Below are positions 49,500 through 60,856 of a stretch of 64,000 nucleotides of DNA, piece by piece. The stretch is from Loxodes magnus (lineage: Eukaryota > Ciliophora > Karyorelictea > Loxodida > Loxodidae). The stretch spans positions 496,001 through 560,000 of the forward strand of contig CAMPDV010000151.1 in the NCBI GenBank assembly GCA_946699065.1, read 5' to 3'. The notes beneath the pieces are model-generated. The model had not been told where the DNA came from and did not search any database. It saw nothing but the letters and a program-made list of their open reading frames with translations. Positions within the stretch are counted from its first letter, which is position 1; every line of letters starts with the position of its first letter. The position numbers and the translations under genes are program-made.

Positions 49500-50110
49500 T
49501 TAATTTGTTAATTAATCTTATATTTTACAAACTTATCATTTTTTAATTACTTATTATCTATAGTTTCTACTACTTCTATACTTTTAAATTAATAATTTTA
49601 GTTAATTTATTAATATGAAGGTAAATTAAATTTGATATGCTTATAAATGCTTATAGGATATGTTTATTTAATGTACTTTGCATGTTAATTTAATAGAGTT
49701 TTAAATAAAATAGTTTTAATGATTAATTTCTCAATTTAGTTACAATATAAGAAAATAAAAAATAATAATAACTTTAATTTAAATAAATTGCTTTAATTAT
49801 TTTATAATATTTGAATACTAGTTTAAAACATATAAACATAGTTATATGATAAGTTTCTAAATTTACTATTCTTTTAGAAATTATTTAATTATTATATATT
49901 ATTACATTTATAACCCTTTTTTACCTTTTTAAGTTCAATTATTAAAAAATTAAGCTTTAAAATCCAAGAAGTTTTTGAAAGTAAGGATATAAATAAAAAG
50001 AAAAGCATAAAGCTAAACATATGCTATGATTTTGATTTGGTTTTAGATTAATTATCTTCCATTGTTGCATTATAATGTTCTAGTTTTAATTTAATTTATA
50101 ATAATAATAT
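49500..50110 (+). repeat. AT-rich repeat X, copy 2
   Basis: Direct repeat of 44230-44690, diverged, with several indels. It directly precedes the small gene at 50115. Confidence 0.5.
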
Positions 50111-50114
50111 AATA

Positions 50115-50518
50115 ATAATTGATTAAAATGACTCTACCATTATTAGGTTAGCCACTATTTTGATTGCTCAATTCGATAAATAGGATGCATCTTGAAAATT
50201 TGAGTTGTGCAAGGTTAGCTTTTAGAATTTCCAAGAAGTCTTCACATATCACTTCAAGTCAGATTCAAAGACAAAAAACGCTAAAACTGAAGGTAATTTT
50301 GTTTCAGGTCCAGAATCAACCAAAATAGAGGAAGACAAGTAGTATATTATGGGTACTTAATTTCCCCAACTACTGATGAAGCTATCATTTCTTCATTCCT
50401 CGATTAATAACTTGCAAAGACTTTTTAATATAATAAATAAAGAAATTGGAATGCTTAAAAATGACTCTAATGTTTTTATAAGTTCAAGTGGCAATTTGAC
50501 TCTCTTAAGTTGATTAAA
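50115..50518 (+). CDS. Small unrecognised gene
   Basis: One frame reads STIIRLATILIAQFDKQDAS, WKFELCKVSFQNFQEVFTYH, GNFVSGPESTKIEEDKQYIM and LLMKLSFLHSSINNLQRL, ending GNLTLLS at TGA 50510-50512. The last 50 or so codons contain no TAA, TAG or TGA before that TGA, consistent with it being the terminator. The start is uncertain; an ATG near 50127 lies in another frame. No domain recognised. Confidence 0.5.
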
Positions 50519-51599
50519 AAAATCTTCTTTCTATTGAATCAAACATTTTTTCATCTCATATCAGTTCTACAATCAAATCAGTCTTGACTTTAACACTTTT
50601 CTAAAGTTATCAATTATCAATTATTTCGTCCAAATTTATTAAATAGTTTATCAATTTTTCATGAATATCAATTAAAAATGGTGAATTAAATTTCTCTAAC
50701 AGATCAGATTATATATTTTTTAAGTTTTATAATATGGTTTTAGAATAATATTATAAAGAGAAATAGAACGTCAGTTTTTCCAATCATCTTTACTTCCTTT
50801 TTTAAATATTTAAGAAATTACCTGTTTATTTATTTCTTGAGGGATTATTTTTTATTTCTTAATTTTATTTCTTTTTTTAATTTTCCTAGTCTTGGAAAAA
50901 TTCCTTAGCATCTTCATTAAGAAGTAGAAATTTCTTTTTTGCTGTATTTTTATAATTTAGCAAATTAAGCTTGAAATTTTTCCAAAATCGTTTCAGTAAA
51001 AGCTTTAATATTAGTTAAGAAACATCTATCATTTACCTTAAAAAGCAATATTTTCCAAAAAAGTAAATAAAATATAGAAAATTATAAATAAATTTAAAAA
51101 AAACTTAAAAAAGGCATTTTAAAATAGGATTTGCTGAAAGAAATTTTTTAAATGGTATTATATATTTTTAAAATATGACCGAGTAATAGGCATTGATTAA
51201 TGGTGTGTATAAGATTTAACTCATTAAGAATCTAATCTACCATTAACAATAAAATATAGAACATTAAGCTATAATATACACTGGAGACTAGTTTAATCCT
51301 ATCTTTAACTAAGTTTCTAATCCTTGGAACTTCTTAAATGACACAATAAATAACTTTATAATAAGTATTTCCAACCTAGGGATTCGTAAAGAATAGACAG
51401 TTTCATCTGTGAGATTAAACTAAATTTTTTAAAGAGATTTTATTGTCTATATTTTAGACTATACTCAAATAAAGAAACCTCTACAAGGTCATACTAAATA
51501 AATTTAACCAACTTAAGAACATTAAAATTACTATTAAAGAGAAACTATTCTAAAAAGAGCTTAATACTAATAACTATAAATTACGAATTTAACCCTTAA

Positions 51600-52180
51600 C
51601 ACCAGTCCGTTTTTAGGATGCTCTAATGGCTTTAATATAAGTACTAAATCCCCAAATTAATGAAATAAAAATCAAAAGAGCTGCTGAAGAACAAAATTTA
51701 ATAGGATTCAAAGTATTTTAAATAATAACTTATATTTAATTAAACAAAAGTGACATTAATAGATTACAAAATACTATCTAATACTTAAACTAAAGAATAA
51801 AAATTCTCTAATAAAATATGTCTTAACTTAAAAAAGGACATAACTACAAAGTATGAAAAAAGCTTGTTGAGTAAAAAATATAAAAAAAGCAAAAATAAAT
51901 TAAAATAAAGGAAAATACAATAAATAAATATAATCTTATAAAAATTTAGCAAAAGTAAGAAATTGCAAGAAAGCTATTATTAACACAAGAAATATAATAA
52001 ATACAAAAATACTTAATTTAATGTTTAAAAAACCTGAACAAATAAAATGGATCTATAAGAATTTCTAATACCTATTAAGAAAACCTGACTTTTTTAGTAA
52101 ATTTAAAACGAAAATCTTAGAAAATTCTAAACAGAATGGATTTAAATTAACAAGATATATATAAAATTTTAAAATATGGA
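51600..52180 (+). CDS. Unrecognised coiled-coil ORF
   Basis: From about 51618 the frame encodes DALMALIQVLNPQINEIKIK, AAEEQNLIGFKVFQ and LQNTIQYLNQRIKILQQNM, then Lys-rich sequence. The preceding bases TCCGTTTTTAG look like a 3' splice site, so this may be a second exon. Followed at 52190 by a GC-richer block. Confidence 0.45.
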
Positions 52181-52189
52181 AGATAGTAC

Positions 52190-52400
52190 ATGTTAATATG
52201 GTCTTCGAATTGAATGCCACCTCGCTTAAAAGTGAATAGTTCTATAGAGGAAGCCTAACTTATTCGAGGGCTCTCACCAGCGAAGAGGTTCGACTGACGG
52301 ATAGTTCGTAGTTTAAGGCTCCTAATTTCGGTTCATTTCTCTTGCTTAAAGGTCTTCAAACAAGGCAACAAATCGAAAGAAAGATGAATGGCCCTGAGTA
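52190..52400. other. GC-richer block of unknown nature
   Basis: About 200 bases clearly richer in G+C than the surroundings, like repeats A-C. Its reverse complement contains GCGAGGTGGCATTC, reminiscent of the GAGGTGC end of repeat A. It could be an RNA-derived element; a plus-strand frame (FEGSHQRRGSTDGQFVVQG) is also readable. Confidence 0.3.
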
Positions 52401-52404
52401 GATT

Positions 52405-54175
52405 AATTAATTTCTATTCAGTAGTATCTAATTTAATAATTGATTCATTTGAAACAGATTAAAGATACAAGAATTCCCGTTTGGTGAAATAAGATTTTTC
52501 AAGCTTTATGCAAGAAATAAAAGTTAATCAAAAGAACACTAAAATTAGTTTTAACTTTATATATTAATAACAATTAACGGATAATTCACGCTAATTTAAT
52601 TCATTTATGGATAAATTTTATCTAATTTTTAAATATAAGCGATTAAATAAATCAAACATTTTAGAAAATGCTTAATAAGTTTCAGAAGAAAATTGGAATT
52701 GCCTTTTCAATAATTAATTGGAATGAAACATAAAAGTAATAAGCTTAGATATAAAGAAAAATGTTTAATCATATTATTTTAGATAATAGTTAAATATAGC
52801 TGAAGTTATATAAATTACATTAGAAATAAAATAAATTTTTAAGGATTGAAAAACATAATTATATTGTTAAATAAGCCTAGTTACTTTTAATGATGAGTAA
52901 GAAAATAGATTATGTGGATTAATATAAAAAAATAAAAAAGTAATTATTTCTATTTAACTAGTATAAATACTCCTTCTTAAATGAATTACAATAAGATATT
53001 AAAATAGAATTTTCACATTGCAATATCTCCTAAAATTTTGATTGAAAATTCTATAAACCTACAATTAATTAATTACTACATTTTAAAGTTAAGATATTTT
53101 ATGATTATTTAGACTCTTTACTATAGAGAAATTATTTACTGATTAGAAATATAAAAATATTTGTATAAGAAGATTTGTAATGATCTTAATTTAACGATAT
53201 AGATTATAAAATTTAATATTTGCTAGAATAATTATAAAATTTAAGTAAAAATATAGACTAAATGCTAAAAATTCAAACTAAAAATATATTATCAAATATT
53301 ATTTAGATAGGGTGAAAGATAAGCATTTTAAGTAAGCATGATTTTAAGTTTGGTTTTATTGCTCAAATTATAAACAAAATTATAAACCAATAGAATTTTA
53401 TTTTATTTACATAACGTATAAATTAAATGGTTTAGATAAAAATTAGTTAAAGTTTCTATATTTAATGTTATATTTAAACTAAAAAATATTTATTATAGTA
53501 CCAAAAAATACACATTTTTAATAAAGATTAAATAAAGCTTGTTCAATTACTTTAATTTTTTTTCGAATCAGCTCAAAGTTTATTCAACTTTTGGAATTTA
53601 TAAAAAAAATTTAAAGAGTCTATAACTAAATAAAACTAATAGTATAGATACAAAATCCTTATTCTGAGAGGTGTAAAATTTTACATTAATCAATATTTCC
53701 ATAGAGTCTTTAAGTTAACTTTTAATCATTTATCTTTTTAAATTACATTTATGAGCGCAAATGGTATTAAATTCTTCCAATCACTCTCAAATCCTTTTTT
53801 CAAATTGGAAGAATTCTTACTTATTTGAGTTATCTGGAATGTTTACTTTCAAAACATATCATTAATGAACCTTTATAATGCAAGATTATTTTAAAATTTT
53901 TAAGTTTAATCTAAATTTCTATGTTTTAGATATTATATACTACTCTTAAAATCCGCGGATTAAATTGAAAAATCTTATAACTTTTTTTCTGCTTTTAAAA
54001 ATATTAAAAAATGTAGGCAAATCCTTTAACTTTCTTATATTTTTTTTATAATTTTTATAATTTTATTCTATTTTTTTACTTATTTTAGATACTATTTTAT
54101 AGCTTTATTTATTATTATGATACAGTAATAAAAATTGATATTTTTTTACTATATTTTCATATAAGTAATAAGTAC
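52405..54175. other. AT-rich stretch with a decayed repeat
   Basis: 52760-52930 is a degenerate copy of 43690-43880 (shared TTAAGGATTGAAAAA and TAG(C/T)TGAAG blocks). The rest is AT-rich with no supported gene. Confidence 0.4.
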
Positions 54176-54179
54176 AGTT

Positions 54180-54330
54180 TGTATAATTCCTGATCAATTA
54201 TCTTGCTCCATATCTTTTTTATCTTCCTCTTCATCATTGTAGTTTTCAAAGCTTTCTTAGTTCAATATTCCTTATAAAAATTAATTATTTAGTTAATTAA
54301 TTAGATTTTCTTCATCGAAGTACTATTTTT
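54180..54330 (-). CDS. Possible acidic C-terminal exon
   Basis: The minus strand encodes ESFENYNDEEEDKKDMEQDN followed by TGA. An acidic tail ending in TGA is plausible for a real gene end, but I could not trace the rest upstream. Confidence 0.25.
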
Positions 54331-55139
54331 ATGGAAGTATTTTATTCTAGAATCTAACTGTTATTATTATGATATCTATTTAAATCTAGATTTCTATATT
54401 TTTCTAACTTGTATAAAATAAGAAAATATAAATTAATATAAAATTGCCTTATTTATGACAAAGTACTTAAAAGCTGATTTTAAGCTTAAAAAATAATTGA
54501 TGAAAGGTTAATTAGTAATAAAAGTAAATTATCTGACTTTTAAATAAGCGTAATGACTCTTTAAGTAAATAATAAAATAGTAATTTATATAGTGCTAATA
54601 GTTAATACAATAATGGTCTTTTCTATCTTTATAAATGAAAGATTTTTATCATTACTCTATTTCGAATCGGAATTTTCCTTATTATAATAGATATTATTAA
54701 ATTTGATATTTGGCTTTCATAATAATAATAAGATTGAAATATAAAAGAGTAAAATGAAGGAAATTATAATTATGAGTATGCTTCAAAGTATAAAAGATAA
54801 AATATTTGAAAAAAATTTATATAAATTTATCAAAAAAGTTTAATAAACCACTTTCGCATATAAATCCTATAAATATTAAGTTGGGAATTTTAACATATCT
54901 GGTCATATTTATACTGGGAAGAACTAGATTTATTAATAACCTCTAAGTATCTTTACTTATGAGGCTGCTTCGTTCCCTATAGCACGTCTAATTAGTCTAT
55001 AATTATTCCCTTAAATTTCTACTTGACAAAGCCTCATAATTTTACTACCTAGAATATCCTCTTACTTAGTAAATAGTTTACAATATTTTAATTTAGTTTT
55101 TTTTGAGTTATATTTCAGTTTTATCTATTAAAATAATAG

Positions 55140-55830
55140 CTTATAAATGCATACTAAACTAAATGAAAAGCAAGGTAGAATGATATGAATAAAAAAGGGT
55201 AAGAAAGCAAGCCTAAATTTAAGAATTAGATTAAGGACTAAAGATTCAGCAGTTTAATAGTAAAACTTTATAGCAGCTTAGAAGTTACTATGCAGTAAAG
55301 ATTGAAATTGCATAGCTAAGAGATAAGGAAATAATAATCATAAAGTTAAAAAGCAGGAAGTAGCGGCTATATACATGAAACTAATTCTTTAGCACTAATT
55401 TACTTTATTCTGATAGTATTAGACTCTAAACCCTGCTTAATTCTTATTTTTTCATTGAAGTATATCAATTGCAAAATCTTACTATAATTATCTAAATAAT
55501 TAAACAGGCTGAAAACAAGGTTAAGTAAAAAATTCTCAGACTCTTTTAAAGATATAAGTCTAATTAATTCAGTAGATTGAAGGCTTAAAGCATAAAAGGT
55601 TGTTTTTAATGAAAGGGCCCTTTAATTGAGTCTTTTCAGCAAATTAAAAAAGTTGTAATAGAAATATGATATAGCATAGTATAATTTTCTAAGATAAAAT
55701 TAAAGCAAATCTGGCATATAGAAGAAAGATTGAAATTTTTAAAAAATTAGAAAAAAGAACTAGAGAAATGAAAATTAAATATATAATACTATTTTAGACT
55801 TAGAACAGCAGCATAAACTAATGGTTTCTT
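55140..55830 (+). CDS. Unrecognised coiled-coil ORF
   Basis: MHTKLNEKQGRMIWIKKGKK opens at about 55147. A second frame from about 55450 reads QLSKQLNRLKTRLSKKFSDS, FKDISLINSVDWRLKAQK and ERALQLSLFSKLKKLQQKYD. Long helices, Lys/Gln/Leu-rich. The frame switch is unexplained. No family recognised. Confidence 0.4.
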
Positions 55831-56754
55831 AAGATTATAAAAATCTTTATAAACAAGCCAATTTTATCTTAATAAGAATAAAAAATAAAGAAATAAGAGA
55901 AAAGTAGAATAGTGTTAATAGTTAAGAAAAATTAAATTGTGAAGTGTAAAAATTTTATAATCTGAAAGAAGAGATTTAAGATTTAAAGAAATCATATGCA
56001 TTTTAGTTAATTTAAAAAATATTAAAATTACAACTTTTTGATCTAATTTGAAGATATAAGATATTCTTTTATAATGTTAATTATTTTCAAAATAATTAAA
56101 TGAATGAAGAAAGTTTTTTTTTAATTTTTCCAAATAATATCCTTTAAAGCTCATCATTTTAAAATAAGTTTTTTTATAGAAAGATAAAATTGTAAATAAA
56201 AGCCTTATAGTGATTATTTTTTATCTTAGCAATAAACAAAATTAAATCTATTATGAAAAATGAATATCAATTTTTTAAGCTTATATTACATCTAATTTCA
56301 AGATATTTTATGGAAACTATAAAGAATTATTAGTGCTTTTAACAAAGGAATTTTCATATATTATGAAAAAGATTAGAAGATATTGAAAATAAAGCCAAAA
56401 ATTAAAATATTCTGCTAAATTAATTAATAAAAAGGATTATCTAATTTAAATTATCTACCCAAATATTCTTCTACTACTTTTATTATAAAGATTCTAGTTT
56501 ATTCTTATTAAAGTTTAGTTTTCAAATATTTAATAAAATAGCAAAGCTCAAGATTATAAATTTTTATCTAAATAATACAAATTATTAGATATGTATCTAC
56601 CTAACCAATTTATTTAATTTTAATTTATATAAATAATAAAAGATATAAATGTCTATTCTTATAATTATATAATTGACTGAAGAATTACTAATTACAGTCT
56701 CTATAAAATTATTGTTTTAATATTTAAATTATTCTGAAGATATAATAAATAAGA

Positions 56755-56826
56755 GGACAAGTAGCTCAGTAGTAGAGCATTGGACTGCAGATCCAGAGGT
56801 CGAGGGTTCGACTCCCTCCTTGTCCT
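56755..56826 (+). tRNA. tRNA-Cys(GCA): tRNA-Cys (anticodon GCA)
   Basis: A complete 72-nt cloverleaf: acceptor GGACAAG/CTTGTCC (7 bp), D-arm GCTC...GAGC, anticodon stem TTGGA/TCCAG with loop CTGCAGA, T-arm GAGGG-TTCGACT-CCCTC, discriminator T. The A box (TAGCTCAGTAGTAG) and B box (GGTTCGACTCC) are intact, and a T6 run (56826-56831) follows as RNA polymerase III terminator. No intron, no encoded CCA. It charges Cys and reads UGC/UGU. It is the highest-GC feature of the AT-rich 45-60 kb section and sits between the two copies of the direct duplication. Confidence 0.97.
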
Positions 56827-57499
56827 TTTTTAGTTCTTTTATATAATATAATTTTTAATAACTATATCCATTTAATTTAATTTTTTAATTAGACATAATG
56901 AAACTAAACAGTATAGCTATTTATTAATAAAATAAATAGCGAAAAGATTAAACTTTCCCTTTTTAGCAAGATTATTAAAATAGTGCTATGATTATTATAA
57001 AAGGAAGCAAAATTCCTTATTTTTATTTAACAAAAATGTTTCTTTTATTTCAGAATCCTTTTTTAAAGTATAATAATCTATTTTTATATTTAATTTTATG
57101 AATCTTTATTACAAATGTTTTATATTATTAATTAATAAATACATGATTGTTATAAAAAGCTTATTTATTTAGAAAAATTTAGTATATAAATTTTAGCTAG
57201 TCTTATGAAATTAAATTTAAAATAGCATAATTTAAATACTTTAATGCTTCTTTTGCCATTCACTTTAAGTTAGAAGCCTTAAGTTCTTTACAATCACTTA
57301 TTACTTAATAATTTTTATTAAATATGACTTATTATATAAAATAATGTGAAGTAATAAGTTTTTTTTAAGTTAAATCTGTACTTATTAGTTTATATTTAAT
57401 AGATACCTGAAAATTAGTTTTCTTAGTCATGTTAATTTTTATTTTTTTAATTACTTTTTGAGATTTATAAATATGAAACTTTAATTATTACTTTGATAT

Positions 57500-60030
57500 A
57501 CTATGTAAAAACAATTTAAATAAAAGCTCAATAAAGATTATATTTTTTAAGCAAAATGAAAGAATAATAAAATACTAATTAGATATTTATAAATAAGAAA
57601 GTTAATTTGTCTATGAATAAAGCTATTAATATTTATTTCTATTATAATTAAAAACTTTTAATTTCTCTTTTTTAAATAAGTATATTGGATTTAAGTTAAA
57701 TTTTAAATTAGTATAAATTACAAGATTTATTATTTTAGCTAGTACCAATTATTAATAAATATTTATCTTTACTCTTTTATAATTATCATATTATTAAAGC
57801 TTATTACATTTCTCTTTCATTACTCCTATCACTAAAAATTATGTTATCTTCATACTATTCCTTTTATAATTAGTATAATTCCTTTATAAGAATAATCTAT
57901 TTTAGTCTAATAAAATATACTTAATTATATTTGCTTATTCACTTAAAATTATAAACATTTCCTATAAGAAATAGTAAAAATAAATAGAATATTATGCTAT
58001 ATTTAATAAATATTAAACAATATACCTATTTAATTAGTTAACCAATTAAATAGTTAGGATAATAAATAGAAAAATATATATTATTATAAAGCAATATAAC
58101 AACTAAACTTTTAACTATCAAAAGTTATAAATTAGCATAAATGTATACAAGATAGAATAATTTAAACCTATTAAAAAAATGTAAAACAATATAGATAAAT
58201 TACTATTTTATATTAATTTGAATCAAAAGCTAAAATAAATAAATAATCAAAACACAAAAATTAAAATTAATTAATTAGTATTTTCTATTTTATGGTATAG
58301 TATAAATAATCTAAATATTAATATCTTATTCTTATCATCATCTTTATTAAACATTTCAACTATATAGATCCTTAATTATTTGGAGTCCTCTTTAGTTAAA
58401 AAGATTAGAAAGTGACAATCTACTTATCTTCTAGAGTAAACTTACGAAAAGCAGCAACGTATCATATCTGGAAAATAAAAGTTAGACTAGTCTTTTTTTC
58501 AATTCATTTTTAAAGAAAAACACCAGGAACCTGAGTAACTAGCATTCTTTAAAAAATTATCTTCAATATATCTAATAAATTATTAATAGAAGATGCATTT
58601 CTTAATCCATTTATAAAAGATTTAACTTTATCAGATTCATTTTATATTAGTCTTGACTATTAAAACAAATTATATATAATTATTTCGCATACTGTTAATC
58701 TTTTTTAAAGAAAACCTTATATATTTAGTCAATTTTTAAGTGAAGCTTATATAAATTAAAAAATGATGAAAAATAATAAATTTCTTTATTTTTACTATAA
58801 AGAATAAGTATATTTATTAAGAAAAATGATTATCATCATAGAACTTTACTTACTTTTATGCTAATTTCTATAAAGAATATTTTAAATAATATATATAAAT
58901 AAATAGAAATAATACAAAAAGTAATAAGTGTTTAGTTTAATATAAAATTATTATTTTAAGTTTTTAATGTTATAAATTTTAGTTACTTATTATAATATAT
59001 TATTTAAAATTTCTTATAATTATTTTTACATTTTTCTAAGGATTTATTACTAATCTAGCTTGAATAACCATTTAAATAGACTAGATTTATATTTAATTAT
59101 CAATCTAACAAAATAATGTTTTTTTTGTTATTATTTAGTATTCTAATAAAATCTATGATTTTCTTTATATTTTATCATTATTTTACAATCTATTGCAACT
59201 TTTTAAAAGCTGTTTTTGAGCCTAAGATATGATAATATATGTTTAAATGTTATAATTTAAAAGTAATAATTTTCTATTTAACTAGATAGGTTTCTTCAAA
59301 GAGTCTGATTGAATGATTTAGATAGAAGGATTTGATATAAAAGTTAGTAATTTATAAATTTGTATTTGAATGTTTATTTTAATAGCTTAAATGTTTTTAA
59401 ATGCAATTATAAACTATTTATTTATTCATATTTAAACTAACTATTTTTATGTTTGCTTGCTTGAAACTTAAATTTTAATACAATGATATTTATTAGAAAG
59501 GAATGGCTTTATAAAGTCTTAATTAAGATATAAAGCTCTCAAAGTATTAAAATAATGCTATTTATTTTTAGTTACTTAATATTTTTTACTTGATTGTATT
59601 GAATAAACCCAAATGAATAGTTTATTTTAAGTTGTATAGATTTTAGTAAAATAGGATTCTATATTATTAGTAATTGGTAAGCCTAATAATAGTTTTGTAT
59701 AAGAGTTATATTTCTGATAAAGTTACTAAATACTATTTTTAAATTTAGCAGTATTAATATCTTTATTTGGTTATCTTAAGTTTAATTAGCAATTTAGATA
59801 ACTAAAAGTTTATATCTTTTACATTACTCTTATTAAATTAATTTCCAAAACATTAATATTATTGTAATTTATCTGTTTTAGTAGTTAAGCTAATTATAAC
59901 TAAAATTACTAATATTCTATTATAGATTCAGATGATACTATATAGATATTCATAATGTCTAAATCAATATTTATACAACTAACCTAAATTCTTAGTTATT
60001 AACTTTAATTGCAAATCTTATTTATTCCTA
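57500..60030 (-). CDS. Membrane-protein gene, paralogue 2 (diverged, perhaps decayed)
   Basis: Direct duplicate of 45470-48330. Best block at 58070-57850: PNYLIGQLIKQVYCLIFIKY, FYLFLLFLIGNVYNFKWISK, KEQYEDNIIFSDRSNE. Another at 58680-58440: NGLRNASSINNLLD and NFLKNASYSGSWCFSLKMN. The copies differ by many substitutions and small indels, and the frame of several blocks shifts between them, so one or both may be pseudogenes. TGA for Trp at the FKW position is shared. Confidence 0.5.
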
Positions 60031-60179
60031 CAACCACTTACTTAGAAACACCAATTCTCTATCAAAATTATCACTTTTTCCTCTATTTTCATTATAATAC
60101 TATACTATATTTTACTTTCCTATTAAGGCTCAAAATCAATTTACAATCAAGTAGTTAAGTAGAAGAAGGATTAAATTAA

Positions 60180-60856
60180 AAAGAAACATTTACTATCTAA
60201 AGAAACATTTACTATATAAAGAAACATTTACTATCTAAAGAAACATTTACTATCTAAAGAAACATTTACTATATAAAGAAACATTTACTATCTAAAGAAA
60301 CATTTACTATCTAAAGAAACATTTACTATATAAAGAAACATTTACTATCTAAAGAAACATTTACTATCTAAAGAAACATTTACTATATAAAGAAACATTT
60401 ACTATCTAAAGAAACATTTACTATATAAAGAAACATTTACTATCTAAAGAAACATTTACTATCTAAAGAAACATTTACTATCTAAAGAAACATTTACTAT
60501 CTAAAGAAACATTTACTATCTAAAGAAACATTTACTATCTAAAGAAACATTTACTATCTAAAGAAACATTTACTATATAAAGAAACATTTACTATCTAAA
60601 GAAACATTTACTATCTAAAGAAACATTTACTATCTAAAGAAACATTTACTATCTAAAGAAACATTTACTATCTAAAGAAACATTTACTATCTAAAGAAAC
60701 ATTTACTATCTAAAGAAACATTTACTATCTAAAGAAACATTTACTATCTAAAGAAAAATTTACTATCTAAAGAAACATTTACTATCTAAAGAAACATTTA
60801 CTATATAAAGAAACATTTACTATCTAAAGAAACATTTACTATCTAAAGAAACATTT
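60180..60856 (-). repeat. 19-bp minisatellite, 35 units, inside the LINE ORF
   Basis: On the plus strand the unit is AAAGAAACATTTACTATCT. From 60180 to 60844 there are exactly 35 units without a single indel, then a 12-base partial. Seven units (by my count 2, 5, 8, 11, 13, 21, 33) end in ATAT, and one unit near 60755 has AAAAAT for AAACAT. On the minus strand the array continues the LINE endonuclease frame at SLDSKCFF. Three units (57 nt) return the frame; all frames stay open under this code, giving the 19-residue repeat VSLDSKCFFRQQMFLQIVN. Confidence 0.97.

Noticed and set aside
60180-60856. CRISPR array
   Set aside because: The 19-bp units are directly adjacent, with no spacers; it is a tandem minisatellite.
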